A stretch of DNA of 49,039 bases from a virus: positions 1 to 49,039 of IMG/VR virus record IMGVR_UViG_3300028114_000020. One strand, given 5' to 3'. Numbering within the stretch: position 1 is the stretch's first letter; every line of letters starts with the position of its first letter. Below the pieces are notes generated by a model. It had not been told where the DNA came from and did no database searches. It saw only the letters and a program-made list of their open reading frames with translations. Position numbers and translations under genes: made by a program. This document shows positions 15,807-23,221 of this stretch, piece after piece.

Positions 15807-16438
15807 CACCACTCAAGTGATTCGGATACCGCAGGAAACTGTTCCACAAATACTTTTTTACACTCATTTGCAATATCCATATGCTCCTTCTGAGTTCCAT
15901 TTGCAGAACGAAGATTAATATAATGAATCCATGACCTGACAGATCCAGTCATATAAATTTTTGTTTTTACTGCCAAAGGAAGCACAAAACGAGCGCATTC
16001 TTTTGCTACTCCTTGTTCCAAAAGAAAGTTGTACGTGTCTTGAGCGTCCTTAAACAGGTCTCTAATCATCTTATTCATTACGAATACTTTCTCCTCATCA
16101 ATATCATCAATAGAATTCTGACGATTTTTAGTATCTTGTCTACGAAGTTCTGGTAATGGTATTTCTTCTGCTAAAAGATTTGTATCAGCATAACGTTGTG
16201 AGAATTCTTGGAATGTAAAACTTCTATGTCGGAGCACTTGAGCCGCTATACCACGGTTCGTTTCAATTTCCAAAGTCATAAAAGCGTGCTCAAACACAGA
16301 CCAATGATTGTGCTTGATACAATAACGTAACAAACCTGTATAGTTTTCATTATCTTGATTTGCAGGATTAGAAACTCTAGCAATATATGCCATTGTTTTT
16401 TCTGCATCTGATGTCGCACTAATCAATCGCACTGTCAT
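15806..16438 (-). CDS. thyX: Flavin-dependent thymidylate synthase ThyX
   Basis: About 210 residues. The ThyX motif RHRx7S is complete at residues 70-80 (RHRSFTFQEFS), followed by QRY. The ATG at 16438 is preferred over an upstream TTG because AAAAAGGA lies 9 bases before it. ThyX makes dTMP from dUMP using FAD, NADPH and methylene-tetrahydrofolate and supplies thymidine for phage DNA. It overlaps the 60-residue gene by 20 bases and the carbamoyltransferase by 1. Confidence 0.95.
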   Translation of the reverse strand: MTVRLISATSDAEKTMAYIARVSNPANQDNENYTGLLRYCIKHNHWSVFEHAFMTLEIETNRGIAAQVLRHRSFTFQEFSQRYADTNLLAEEIPLPELRRQDTKNRQNSIDDIDEEKVFVMNKMIRDLFKDAQDTYNFLLEQGVAKECARFVLPLAVKTKIYMTGSVRSWIHYINLRSANGTQKEHMDIANECKKVFVEQFPAVSESLEW

Positions 16439-16601
16439 GATAACCAAATCCTTTTTTCTTTTTCTTGTTAAATTTCTTTGTTGCTAATCCTAAGGTAGCA
16501 TCATCTAAAGCCTTTCTCATGTACAAGAGTTCAGCATCAGAATATTTCCAAGGTTGCTCTAGTGCTTTTTTGACTAGGCGGATTGTTTCCTTGTACCGCA
16601 T
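16419..16601 (-). CDS. Small conserved basic phage protein
   Basis: 60 residues, helical N-terminus (MRYKETIRLVKKALEQPW, SDAELLYMRKALDD) and a Lys-rich end (KKKKKGFGYHD). It starts with ATG behind a strong GGGAGG site and is the first gene after a clear sigma-70 promoter, ahead of thyX. No known domain; function unknown. Confidence 0.72.
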   Translation of the reverse strand: MRYKETIRLVKKALEQPWKYSDAELLYMRKALDDATLGLATKKFNKKKKKGFGYHDSAID

Positions 16602-16624
16602 TAGATAGTACCTCCCGTATAATA

Positions 16625-16653
16625 ATTATACCAATAAAAAAGGGGAAAGTCAA
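16625..16653 (-). promoter_or_regulatory. Sigma-70 promoter for the thyX operon
   Basis: TTGACT (16648-16653), a 17-base spacer and TATAAT (16625-16630). The -35 sits inside a GGGAGA...TTTCCC stem-loop followed by six T, which looks like the terminator of the upstream 43-residue gene. Terminator and promoter are merged. Confidence 0.8.
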
Positions 16654-16666
16654 TTCTCCCAATCAA

Positions 16667-16798
16667 TCATCCTTTTAGTTGCATTTGTGCTTGCTTAAGG
16701 CGCTCTGCTTTTTCAATTTGATCTTTAAGAAGTTGAAGAACATTTAATTTACGCTCTTCAACGTCATACTTTACTCCTCTATACGTTGCAGTAGTCAT
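16667..16798 (-). CDS. 43-residue DUF4278-like protein
   Basis: A short gene, ATG at 16798, behind a strong AGGAGA site. It encodes MTTATYRGVKYDVEERKLN..., followed by a charged helix (LLKDQIEKAERLKQAQMQ). The TYRGVKYD start is the hallmark of the DUF4278 family of cyanobacteria and their phages. It is preceded by a leader of about 250 bases containing a 29-codon reading frame. Function unknown. Confidence 0.75.
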   Translation of the reverse strand: MTTATYRGVKYDVEERKLNVLQLLKDQIEKAERLKQAQMQLKG

Positions 16799-16897
16799 TT
16801 GTTTCTCCTGAATGAATGGATTTTTAGGTCCGTTCCTTCATCCGTTTGCATTTATGCTGCACTTCTTTGGCGAAACTCTTACGAGTTCCTCTATAAT

Positions 16898-16987
16898 TTA
16901 CCTCTTCACTATGGCAGGAGCATAAGATTGATTAACCCTGCCAACTAATTGTCCAAGTTGCAAACAAGTAATAAGAACTGCTTCCAT
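16898..16987 (-). CDS. Possible 29-residue leader peptide
   Basis: ATG at 16987, with GGAG spaced 9 bases before it. The peptide begins MEAVLITCLQLGQLVGRV and ends IVKR. It is the first reading frame after a sigma-70 promoter. Upstream are a small hairpin (TTCGC-AAATA-GCGAA) and repeated CGTTCAT and GGAACGGA words. It could be a true microprotein or a leader controlling the next gene. Confidence 0.5.
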   Translation of the reverse strand: MEAVLITCLQLGQLVGRVNQSYAPAIVKR

Positions 16988-17047
16988 AGATGAACGCTCC
17001 GTTCCGCGACTTACTTGCGTTCGCTATTTGCGAATGAACGTAGACAC

Positions 17048-17076
17048 ATTATAGCGTCTATACACTATCTATGCAA
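17048..17076 (-). promoter_or_regulatory. Sigma-70 promoter before the leader region
   Basis: TTGCAT (17071-17076), a 17-base spacer and TATAAT (17048-17053). It lies just after the stop of the third radical SAM gene and would transcribe the 29- and 43-residue frames. The 16602-17098 stretch holds no other gene I can support. Confidence 0.75.
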
Positions 17077-17098
17077 GTAATTTTGTATAGTTTGTTAC

Positions 17099-18214
17099 TT
17101 ATTTTATTCTAGAAATACCACAATTTTCTCTGCACATATGTACAGGATTTTTCCACGATGAAATTAAACTATGCTGAAAAAATGGAGTGTTAATAATTTC
17201 ATCTAAAGAAAAGTAATTTAAATTAATACTTTTTAATCCACCCTGCTCTTCTATCAAAGGTATAATACTATCGTAAAAAATTTTATGCAAATATTTTACA
17301 CCAGATCCCATATTAGGATTATCAATACTTTCATCATAAACTGGTTTTGCGTCTGGATTTTTATTGATATAATAATCGGGATAAAAATACCTTAGTCTAG
17401 ATTGATGATAGCAGCAAGCATGAACTATCCCCATGCTATCTATTCTGAGATTTCCTATAGAATTTATTTTGTGATTGAAGTCACAATGAATATCTGAATT
17501 TTTCTCTGTCTTTCCTCGATTAGTTGTATACTTAGGGTCAGAAGCTTCTTGTAAAGTTTTTAATTTACCATTATACACGTAACTATAAGATCCACTTCCC
17601 ATGCCAGAAGTATCCCAAAACCCATTCACCGTTTGGTGGGAAAACTTTTTAAATCCAAGTTGTTTGGATATTTGTTTACAGATTTCAATCTGATGTTCAT
17701 TATGCTTAAAGACAAGCATCCTCCATTCTGCATTACCACCACCAGAAATGAAAGCAGTGGCATTATCTATAACTTTATTGTAATCAACCCCAACTCTATA
17801 TTCTGCTAGTGTATCGTCTAACCCATCAATAGAAAAAATTACTCTAGAGTTGGGAGTTGAAAAAAATAAAAGTCTACCAAGAGACTTCCAAAAATTTTTA
17901 TCCCTTGTTCCTCCATTAGTACTCATCAAAATATTAATATTTTTATTGATAAATCTTGAATACTTAATTATTTTTAGTAAATCTTCACATAAACTTGGTT
18001 CCCCAAATGATCCTTGAAAGTTTATAAAAGAAATATTCTCAAGAACTTTTGGGGAAAACCAAGTTTTCCAAGTTTCAATAGACACTGATGATCTATTTAC
18101 AAATGTTGTAGGAACTAAATCTACAACATTTGTAAATTTAGAAACTTTGTGTCTAGTGCAAAGAGGACATTTAGAATTGCAATGATCTGTTATATCAATG
18201 AAAATTCCAATCAC
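17099..18214 (-). CDS. Third radical SAM protein (divergent, SPASM-like end)
   Basis: 371 residues starting at GTG (18214), overlapping the previous stop (GTGA). The cluster is C12, C16, C19 (HCNSKCPLC); a GEP motif follows in NFQGSFGEPSL; FSIDGLDD is a typical radical SAM strand. C-terminal Cys (HCDFNH, HACCYHQS, MCRENCG) suggest an auxiliary Fe-S cluster. It is not a close paralog of the other two radical SAM proteins and resembles phage or host SPASM-type enzymes. Substrate unknown; no maturase partner peptide is obvious. Confidence 0.8.
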   Translation of the reverse strand: MIGIFIDITDHCNSKCPLCTRHKVSKFTNVVDLVPTTFVNRSSVSIETWKTWFSPKVLENISFINFQGSFGEPSLCEDLLKIIKYSRFINKNINILMSTNGGTRDKNFWKSLGRLLFFSTPNSRVIFSIDGLDDTLAEYRVGVDYNKVIDNATAFISGGGNAEWRMLVFKHNEHQIEICKQISKQLGFKKFSHQTVNGFWDTSGMGSGSYSYVYNGKLKTLQEASDPKYTTNRGKTEKNSDIHCDFNHKINSIGNLRIDSMGIVHACCYHQSRLRYFYPDYYINKNPDAKPVYDESIDNPNMGSGVKYLHKIFYDSIIPLIEEQGGLKSINLNYFSLDEIINTPFFQHSLISSWKNPVHMCRENCGISRIK

Positions 18215-18660
18215 TTATCTAGCCAAACAATTTCTGGATATGCTTGCTCAACAACACTCCTGGTGATGCGATACTTAGACTGCAATTCCTTATCTTTTAC
18301 TAGAGTAACAATCTCTGCTTCATCAGCATGAAGTGATTCAAGAAGTTGAATAAACATTTGCTCACGTTTCATATGTGAGATCTTGTCATTGCCACCTTTG
18401 ATAAAGTTATAAAGCACCTTCCATTCATGGGCAAGTCTTGTATGTCCTGGTGTTCCTGCAGGTGCTTCATTCTTTCTATAAGGAACTTCACCAGGTGGAA
18501 GAATAGTTTCAATTCCTTTATCAAAGTTCCAAATCAAAAGTGATTTGATATGATTACTTCTGTGTTCTTGTAAGATTTCAATCTTTCGTTCTATAGTTTT
18601 ACCGCCGTGTGCAGCTTTAAAAACTTCAGAAACTAAAGGGTTATTTGGTAGTTTTGTCAT
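18211..18660 (-). CDS. Conserved phage protein (DUF6433-like)
   Basis: 149 residues, largely helical. KIEILQEHRSNHIKSLLIWNFD followed by ILPPGEVPYRKNEAP resembles a T4-like phage family (I believe DUF6433) of unknown function. It overlaps the radical SAM start by 4 bases and lies 2 bases after the membrane protein gene, so the three may be one transcript. Confidence 0.68.
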   Translation of the reverse strand: MTKLPNNPLVSEVFKAAHGGKTIERKIEILQEHRSNHIKSLLIWNFDKGIETILPPGEVPYRKNEAPAGTPGHTRLAHEWKVLYNFIKGGNDKISHMKREQMFIQLLESLHADEAEIVTLVKDKELQSKYRITRSVVEQAYPEIVWLDK

Positions 18661-18662
18661 AA

Positions 18663-18881
18663 TTAGTCATTAAATTCGTCTAAGTGTTCTGTGTTACCTT
18701 CAAACCTGAAAGCAATAATTTCGTCTGGAAGTGGGTTGCCATTAGGGTCAAACATTTCAGGATGTGAATACTGTGGTGTCACATCTTGTAAATATAGTCT
18801 AACCAAATATCCAATAACAACCCCAAAACCTAATGTCAACAAGCAACATAAAGTTGCTAAACCAATAATAGCTGCTAACAT
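18663..18881 (-). CDS. Small single-span membrane protein
   Basis: 72 residues. Residues about 3-30 form one hydrophobic helix (IIGLATLCCLLTLGFGVVIG), followed by a polar tail with HPEMFDPNGNPLPDEIIAFRF. The ATG follows a CAGGAGAAC site. Small proteins of this shape are common in T4-like cyanophages. Function unknown. Confidence 0.7.
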   Translation of the reverse strand: MLAAIIGLATLCCLLTLGFGVVIGYLVRLYLQDVTPQYSHPEMFDPNGNPLPDEIIAFRFEGNTEHLDEFND

Positions 18882-18948
18882 TTTTGTTCTCCTGGGATTA
18901 CCGTTCTCTTATCTCTAAGCAAATGGTAAATTCCTTATTTGTAAAAGG

Positions 18949-18993
18949 AAGAAACCACTTTCCAAATCTTATGATTTTTATTTTTGGTTTCTT
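18949..18993 (-). repeat. 8-bp inverted repeat between glutaredoxin and membrane gene
   Basis: AAGAAACC (18949-18956) and GGTTTCTT (18986-18993) can pair across a 29-base loop. On the minus strand the second arm is followed by CCTTTTAC. It may be a weak terminator or leader structure. Confidence 0.35.
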
Positions 18994-19019
18994 ACTCCTA
19001 AGTAGAAGTTATACATCTT

Positions 19020-19027
19020 TATTTATT
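19020..19027 (-). promoter_or_regulatory. T4-type late promoter motif AATAAATA
   Basis: AATAAATA on minus, overlapping the glutaredoxin stop and lying about 140 bases before the 72-residue membrane gene. The distance is long, so this is only a candidate. Confidence 0.35.
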
Positions 19028-19271
19028 GTATAATTCGAAAGAGGTTCTGTTCTTTCAAGTATTTTACTGTGTCTGTGCATCCTCCAACATGTTTATCATC
19101 CAATATTACTTGGGGAAAAGTAGATCCATTTCCAAATTTTGCATAAAATTGATCTCTGATAAAATCTTTTCCATACACATATTCTATGTACTCAATATTA
19201 CAATGAAATAGTATGGTTTTTACTTTTTCACAATATGGACATTCTAGTTTGCTATAAACTATTGCTTTCAT
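19023..19271 (-). CDS. Glutaredoxin
   Basis: 82 residues with the redox motif CPYC (C11-C14 in SKLECPYCEK), the cis-Pro segment TFPQVILDDKHVGGC and a terminal helix. The fold is a NrdC-like glutaredoxin, which would supply electrons to ribonucleotide reductase or other enzymes; no nrd gene is visible in this window. Its ATG overlaps the stop of a 44-residue gene (ATGA). Confidence 0.92.
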   Translation of the reverse strand: MKAIVYSKLECPYCEKVKTILFHCNIEYIEYVYGKDFIRDQFYAKFGNGSTFPQVILDDKHVGGCTDTVKYLKEQNLFRIIQ

Positions 19272-19402
19272 TGATATTTTACAACTGTCATAATAATTGT
19301 GCCAAATTTTCTAATCACATCTAAGTATTTTTTACCCCAAGGAATATCTATCCATTCAATTTTTTTATTTTCTAATAACAGCATTACAGAAACATATTTC
19401 AT
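19268..19402 (-). CDS. 44-residue gene coupled to glutaredoxin
   Basis: ATG at 19402 to TGA at 19268, overlapping the glutaredoxin ATG by 4 bases (ATGA). The product begins MKYVSVMLLLENKKIEW and contains DIPWGKKYLDV. A GAAGGAAG box lies somewhat far upstream (about 12 bases). It fills the gap exactly and the tight coupling argues that it is real. No domain recognised. Confidence 0.6.
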   Translation of the reverse strand: MKYVSVMLLLENKKIEWIDIPWGKKYLDVIRKFGTIIMTVVKYQ

Positions 19403-19448
19403 AAAAAATAATTACTTCCTTCTTTTTTATAATAATACATCAAAGTTT

Positions 19449-19655
19449 TTATCTTTTGTATATTTTATCATCATTACAATCGGGATGCCATCCTGCCTGC
19501 GAACTACAGAACTCTATTTTTGCTCTTTGATCATCATATGCTCTGATAAGTTTAGCATCTTTTTGCATTGCCCAAATATTCCATCCAAGAATAGCAATGA
19601 CACCAAGAAAAATGTAAGTGAACTGAGTGCTTTTTAACACTTGAGATCTTTTCAA
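19449..19655 (-). CDS. Small single-span membrane protein
   Basis: 68 residues. One hydrophobic helix (about 12-30, FTYIFLGVIAILGWNIWAM) is followed by a polar tail with two Cys (FCSSQAGWHPDC). The two Cys could form a disulfide on the outside of the membrane. Function unknown; similar small proteins are frequent in cyanophages. Confidence 0.65.
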   Translation of the reverse strand: MKRSQVLKSTQFTYIFLGVIAILGWNIWAMQKDAKLIRAYDDQRAKIEFCSSQAGWHPDCNDDKIYKR

Positions 19656-19676
19656 ATTTACTTCTTTATTATAGCA

Positions 19677-19702
19677 TAAAAAAGACCCCTTGGAAGAGGT
19701 CT
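19677..19702 (-). terminator. Rho-independent terminator after the 234-residue gene
   Basis: AGACC (19683-19687) pairs with GGTCT (19698-19702). On the minus strand the stem is followed by a run of T. Confidence 0.7.
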
Positions 19703-19731
19703 CTGTGTCAGTTCAGAAAGTGGTTTTGGGA

Positions 19732-20436
19732 TCAGGATGGGGGAATAGTAAATTCTCTTCCTCTAACTGTAAGTTTTTGAGTAACAGATCCGCTTCCTGG
19801 TTGTGGTTTGCCTTTAAGTCCGAGAGTTGTATCGTGACTCAATTCACGACCTCTAATACCACTTCTATTTTGATCTGCTCTTTTCATATCTCTATAATCT
19901 TGAACTGGGTCTTCACTAAGAATACTCTCTCTCCAATCCTCACTCATATTCGCCATAATATAGATTGCTGCTTCTTGAGTATCAGCATAACCTTCATCTA
20001 AAAGATGTGAGAGAATGATGTCGTAGAGGTCTGCTTGTTCATTATAGGCACCATAAGTTTTTACATTATACTCTTTACCACCAGGTCCAATATCAGCAAC
20101 TTTATATCCAAGTTTTTCCTTGGGAACCCCAACCTTTATCATTGGTTTTTTCTTTGCTTCATCAACAAACTCTTCTCTAGTAGGCATCCTATCAAATCTT
20201 TTATCTTCATCATCACTAGCAATTGCACTTACCAATTTACCCATTCTATCCATTGCAGCAGTTCTCTTTACTGCATTCTTCTTCGTGTTAGGAGTAGAAA
20301 CTACTTCACGACCAAGGTTGCCTGCCTTGCGTTGCATTTCATTTTTGTTTCTATCTTTGAGTTCTACCTTTTCTTCATCAAGTTCATAAACACTTAAATA
20401 TGCTTCTTGAAGGGCACGAAGTTCTTGTGGGCTCAT
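19732..20436 (-). CDS. Paralogous phage protein A (MSPQELRALQEAYLSVYE family)
   Basis: 234 residues, rich in Lys, Arg and Asp. It shares an identical 21-residue N-terminus and a central YADTxEAAxxIMANMSExW motif (about residues 150-172) with the gene at 20540-21328; the rest differs. The MSPQELRALQEAYLSVYE start recurs in unrelated cyanophage proteins as a kind of tag. It has a TATAAATA late motif 20 bases upstream and a terminator downstream, so it is a late single-gene unit. Probably virion-associated; no enzymatic motif. Confidence 0.7.
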   Translation of the reverse strand: MSPQELRALQEAYLSVYELDEEKVELKDRNKNEMQRKAGNLGREVVSTPNTKKNAVKRTAAMDRMGKLVSAIASDDEDKRFDRMPTREEFVDEAKKKPMIKVGVPKEKLGYKVADIGPGGKEYNVKTYGAYNEQADLYDIILSHLLDEGYADTQEAAIYIMANMSEDWRESILSEDPVQDYRDMKRADQNRSGIRGRELSHDTTLGLKGKPQPGSGSVTQKLTVRGREFTIPPS

Positions 20437-20463
20437 CTTATAACTGCTTTTTAGTTATTTATA
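20373..20463 (-). repeat. 91-bp repeat copy A (late promoter plus gene start)
   Basis: This block is identical to 21265-21355 except for one base. It covers the TATAAATA late motif, the 5' leader and the first 21 codons of both paralogs. Confidence 0.92.
20456..20463 (-). promoter_or_regulatory. T4-type late promoter TATAAATA (paralog A)
   Basis: A perfect TATAAATA on minus, 20 bases before the ATG of paralog A; it overlaps the end of the decayed fragment upstream. Confidence 0.65.
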
Positions 20464-20527
20464 AAAAAACCACAACAATTATGGCATATTGTTTTATATC
20501 TAGTTTCTTCTTTCCAAAGTTAAACAC
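20459..20527 (-). pseudogene. Fragment of the gene at 46452-46859
   Basis: A 22-codon frame (GTG at 20527, stop TAA 20459-20461) reads FNFGKKKLDIKQYAII, nearly identical to the start of the 135-residue protein at 46452-46859 (NFNFGKKKPDIKQYAII). The DNA matches too. Only the N-terminus is present, so this is a truncated duplicate lying between two paralogs about 26 kb away from the intact gene. Confidence 0.75.
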
Positions 20528-20542
20528 TATTTTTAGTGTTTA
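20521..20542 (-). terminator. Perfect hairpin at the end of paralog B (terminator-like)
   Basis: TAAACACTA and TAGTGTTTA form a 9-bp perfect stem with a four-base loop, overlapping the stop codon. On minus there is no T run after it, so intrinsic termination is uncertain. Confidence 0.4.
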
Positions 20543-21328
20543 AGATCCACGACGACCTGAGGGTCCTCTTTCTGCCTTATTCATTTCAATCTCACCTCGA
20601 ACTCTTTTTCCGACAGATGTTCTTGGTTGATTGAGTGACATTTCAAATTTTCTCACCGAAGTCATTGCTGGTGTTGTTTCTACAGGTTTCAGTCCTTTTG
20701 GAGATTTACCTCTTCCTGCCTTAGTTAAATTTCTTCTAGTAAAATCAGATTGTCCACCAGATCTTTTATTTCTTGCATCTTGCTTTTCCTCATCAGAAAG
20801 ACTATCATCTACTCTTGCCTCAAGAATATTATCCTTCCAACCTTCACTCATATTTGCCATAATCACTAGTGCATTTTCATTAGTATCAGCATAACCTTCA
20901 GCAAGTAAGTGTGCAAGGATTACATCATAGAGATCAAACTCCATATTTAATTGCTTTCTCTCATTAGGAGTTAATGCAGCACGAGCTCTCTGATTACCTC
21001 TTGCGTCTTGTTTTGCTTTTACAGCAGGGTCACTTGATTGATGACCATATCCACGAAGACCAGGACTTGAAGAATTTGTATCACGGAAATCACCTCTTTG
21101 CTTTCTTGCAAGTTTCTCTCTACCTGCTTTCATTTCCTTATTACCATAAGTTTCACGATCTGCTAACTTACCTGCTTTGTCTGCAAATTCCCCACCACGA
21201 GTTTTTGATGCAATTTGGTTACGAATTTCAGTCTCATCCTTGCCCCTCTTTGCCATGGCAGTTGCTTCATCAAGTTCATAAACACTTAAATATGCTTCTT
21301 GAAGGGCACGAAGTTCTTGTGGGCTCAT
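20540..21328 (-). CDS. Paralogous phage protein B (MSPQELRALQEAYLSVYE family)
   Basis: 262 residues, strongly charged and low in hydrophobic residues (KLADRETYGNKEMKAGREK, EMNKAERGPSGRRGS). Shares its first 21 residues and the YADTNENALVIMANMSEGW motif (about 145-165) with paralog A. The remainder looks disordered, as in scaffold, core or DNA-packing proteins, but this is only an impression. It carries the same late promoter in the duplicated 91-bp block. Confidence 0.7.
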   Translation of the reverse strand: MSPQELRALQEAYLSVYELDEATAMAKRGKDETEIRNQIASKTRGGEFADKAGKLADRETYGNKEMKAGREKLARKQRGDFRDTNSSSPGLRGYGHQSSDPAVKAKQDARGNQRARAALTPNERKQLNMEFDLYDVILAHLLAEGYADTNENALVIMANMSEGWKDNILEARVDDSLSDEEKQDARNKRSGGQSDFTRRNLTKAGRGKSPKGLKPVETTPAMTSVRKFEMSLNQPRTSVGKRVRGEIEMNKAERGPSGRRGS

Positions 21329-21355
21329 CTTATAACTACTTTTTAGTTATTTATA
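21265..21355 (-). repeat. 91-bp repeat copy B (late promoter plus gene start)
   Basis: Partner of 20373-20463 with one mismatch. It includes the TATAAATA motif at 21348-21355, which lies inside the end of the 41-residue gene. Confidence 0.92.
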
Positions 21356-21468
21356 TCTATTGATTTATAAAGTGATGGTGGTTTGAAATCTGCTGGTGGT
21401 CTATAAAGATTGGGCCAAGTATCCCGAATAATTTCTGTGAGTTTGTATGGAGTTGTAGACGAAATCAT
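21343..21468 (-). CDS. 41-residue phage protein
   Basis: ATG at 21468 to TAA at 21343. The product reads MISSTTPYKLTEIIRDTW, then PNLYRPPADFKPP. It follows the 207-residue gene after 9 bases, with AGG close to the ATG. Its last codons contain the late promoter of paralog B. Unknown function; the composition (Pro/Trp/Tyr) looks protein-coding. Confidence 0.6.
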   Translation of the reverse strand: MISSTTPYKLTEIIRDTWPNLYRPPADFKPPSLYKSIDINN

Positions 21469-21477
21469 AACCTAAAT

Positions 21478-22101
21478 TCATTCCTCAATTTGATAAATGT
21501 AATGATCAGAAGTCTCAAAGGTTCTTGTATTTTCTACAGAATACAAATTCGTATCAATCTCATATCCTGGATTTGACTTGATGCGATTGAATGTCCAGGC
21601 ACTATCATACCATATAATTCTATTATTTGGGTATGCATAGTAGTTACCAGTTTCCACCTTGAACAAATGAGCACATTTATGTTCTGGAGTTTCTGAGTAA
21701 TTAAAATCCGTCATTCCCTTATTCTCAAATCCCCAGTCAAGAGTAAACATATACTCACCATGAACTTTAGTATTATCAGGACGAATAAGTTCTGCTTTCA
21801 ATCCAGCAAGACGATTTCTTCGTTGCACATCCACATAAGAAGAGAAGCAATCCCAATACATAATTTGATTGAGAGGTTCTATTTCTGCATCAGGTTTCCA
21901 GCAGAGTGAATGTAATGGTCTTCGGGTCCAGTTTACACCATTCTCCAGAAAACATTCAAACAATGGAACTCGTTTCTCCATACTTGCGACAGAATGAACA
22001 TCACATTTTGTAATTTCTCCGTGTCCTTTTTTGTGATTGTATAGAAACTCATTACGAATATAACAACTCCAATCAGGTAAGTTATGATTTAAATAAGACA
22101 T
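21478..22101 (-). CDS. Conserved phage protein of unknown function
   Basis: 207 residues, rich in Trp, Tyr, His and Asn (LPDWSCYIRNEFLYNHKKGHGE, WTFNRIKSNPGYEID). The composition and length suggest a compact globular protein. I recall similar proteins in T4-like cyanophages near the psbA/psbD region but no assigned function. It is separated from psbD by a terminator and so is probably transcribed on its own. Confidence 0.7.
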   Translation of the reverse strand: MSYLNHNLPDWSCYIRNEFLYNHKKGHGEITKCDVHSVASMEKRVPLFECFLENGVNWTRRPLHSLCWKPDAEIEPLNQIMYWDCFSSYVDVQRRNRLAGLKAELIRPDNTKVHGEYMFTLDWGFENKGMTDFNYSETPEHKCAHLFKVETGNYYAYPNNRIIWYDSAWTFNRIKSNPGYEIDTNLYSVENTRTFETSDHYIYQIEE

Positions 22102-22126
22102 TTTTTAATATTACTTGGGAGATTTA

Positions 22127-22157
22127 TAAAAAAAGAGACCCTACAAGAAGGTCCCTG
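22127..22157 (-). terminator. Rho-independent terminator after psbD
   Basis: On minus, AGGGACC pairs with GGTCTCT (one G-T pair) across an eight-base loop, followed by seven T. It begins 7 bases after the psbD stop. Confidence 0.8.
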
Positions 22158-22162
22158 GATAA

Positions 22163-23221
22163 TCAAAGAGCATTTCCTCGTGGTAGTACTTCCTCTGGAA
22201 ATACAAAGTTCTCGTGAGGTTGATCTGCTGGTGCCATCCAAGCACGAAGTCCTTCATTCAAAAGAATATTCTTTGTATAGAATGTTTCAAATTCAGGATC
22301 TTCAGCAGCTCTAATCTCCTGACTTACAAAGTCATATGCTCTCAAATTAAAAGCAAGACCAATAATACCAATAGAAGCGGTCCAAAGACCCATGACAGGA
22401 ACAAATAGCATAAAGAAATGCAACCAACGCTTATTGCTAAACGCGATACCAAATATCTGCGACCAGAAACGGTTCGCAGTAACCATTGAATAAGTCTCTT
22501 CTTCTTGCGTAGGTTCAAATGCTTTGAATGTGTTTGCTTGTCCACTGTCCTCAAATAAAGTGTTTTCTACAGTTGCTCCGTGAATCGCACAGAGCAATGC
22601 TCCTCCCAGTATACCAGCAACTCCCATCATGTGAAAGGGATTGAGTGTCCAGTTATGAAAACCTTGTAGGAATAGCAGGAACCTGAAGATAGCAGCAACA
22701 CCAAAAGAAGGAGCAAAGAACCAGCTGGATTGACCCAGAGGATACATTAAGAATACCGAAACGAATACTGCAATCGGTCCAGAAAACGCAATAGCATTGT
22801 ACGGTCTAATCCCTACTAAACGAGCAATCTCAAACTGACGAAGCATAAATCCAATCAGAGCGAAAGCCCCGTGGAGTGCCACAAAAGCCCAGAGTCCCCC
22901 AAGTTGGAACCACCTGATAATATCCCCTTGAGACTCAGGACCCCAAAGTAGAAGAAGAGAATGACCCATAGCATCAGCAGGCGTTGACACAGCTGCCGTG
23001 AGGAAATTAGCACCCTCAAGGTAACTAGACGCCAACCCGTGGGTGTACCAACTTGTAACAAACGTTGTCCCAGTAAGCCAGCCACCAATTGCCAAATAAG
23101 CAGTGGGAAAAAGAAGTAGTCCAGACCACCCCACAAAGATAAAGCGATCTCGTTTAAGCCAGTCGTCCAAGACATCGAACCATCCTCTCTGAGTTTGTTG
23201 AGTAAATGTTGAAGAAACCAT
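22163..23221 (-). CDS. psbD: Photosystem II D2 protein
   Basis: 352 residues, full length for D2. It has [20 protein letters not shown] at the first helix, the [15 protein letters not shown] quinone/chlorophyll region, [22 protein letters not shown] with the His ligands, and the C-terminus [15 protein letters not shown]. In cyanophages, psbD is carried with psbA to keep photosystem II working during infection. Its ATG overlaps the stop of the 81-residue gene (TAATG), so both are made from one mRNA starting at the promoter near 23481. Confidence 0.98.
   Translation of the reverse strand: MVSSTFTQQTQRGWFDVLDDWLKRDRFIFVGWSGLLLFPTAYLAIGGWLTGTTFVTSWYTHGLASSYLEGANFLTAAVSTPADAMGHSLLLLWGPESQGDIIRWFQLGGLWAFVALHGAFALIGFMLRQFEIARLVGIRPYNAIAFSGPIAVFVSVFLMYPLGQSSWFFAPSFGVAAIFRFLLFLQGFHNWTLNPFHMMGVAGILGGALLCAIHGATVENTLFEDSGQANTFKAFEPTQEEETYSMVTANRFWSQIFGIAFSNKRWLHFFMLFVPVMGLWTASIGIIGLAFNLRAYDFVSQEIRAAEDPEFETFYTKNILLNEGLRAWMAPADQPHENFVFPEEVLPRGNAL

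Noticed and set aside
16439-16447. TTG start for ThyX three codons upstream
   Set aside because: The ATG at 16438 has a ribosome site at better spacing and is the typical start sequence.
18882-19022. Sigma-70 promoter before the 72-residue membrane gene
   Set aside because: No -35/-10 pair with suitable spacing; only an inverted repeat and a distant AATAAATA.
20120-20389. Plus-strand Ser/Leu-rich reading frames opposite the paralog genes
   Set aside because: Mirror images of Lys/Glu-rich genes on the minus strand; no promoter or ribosome site.
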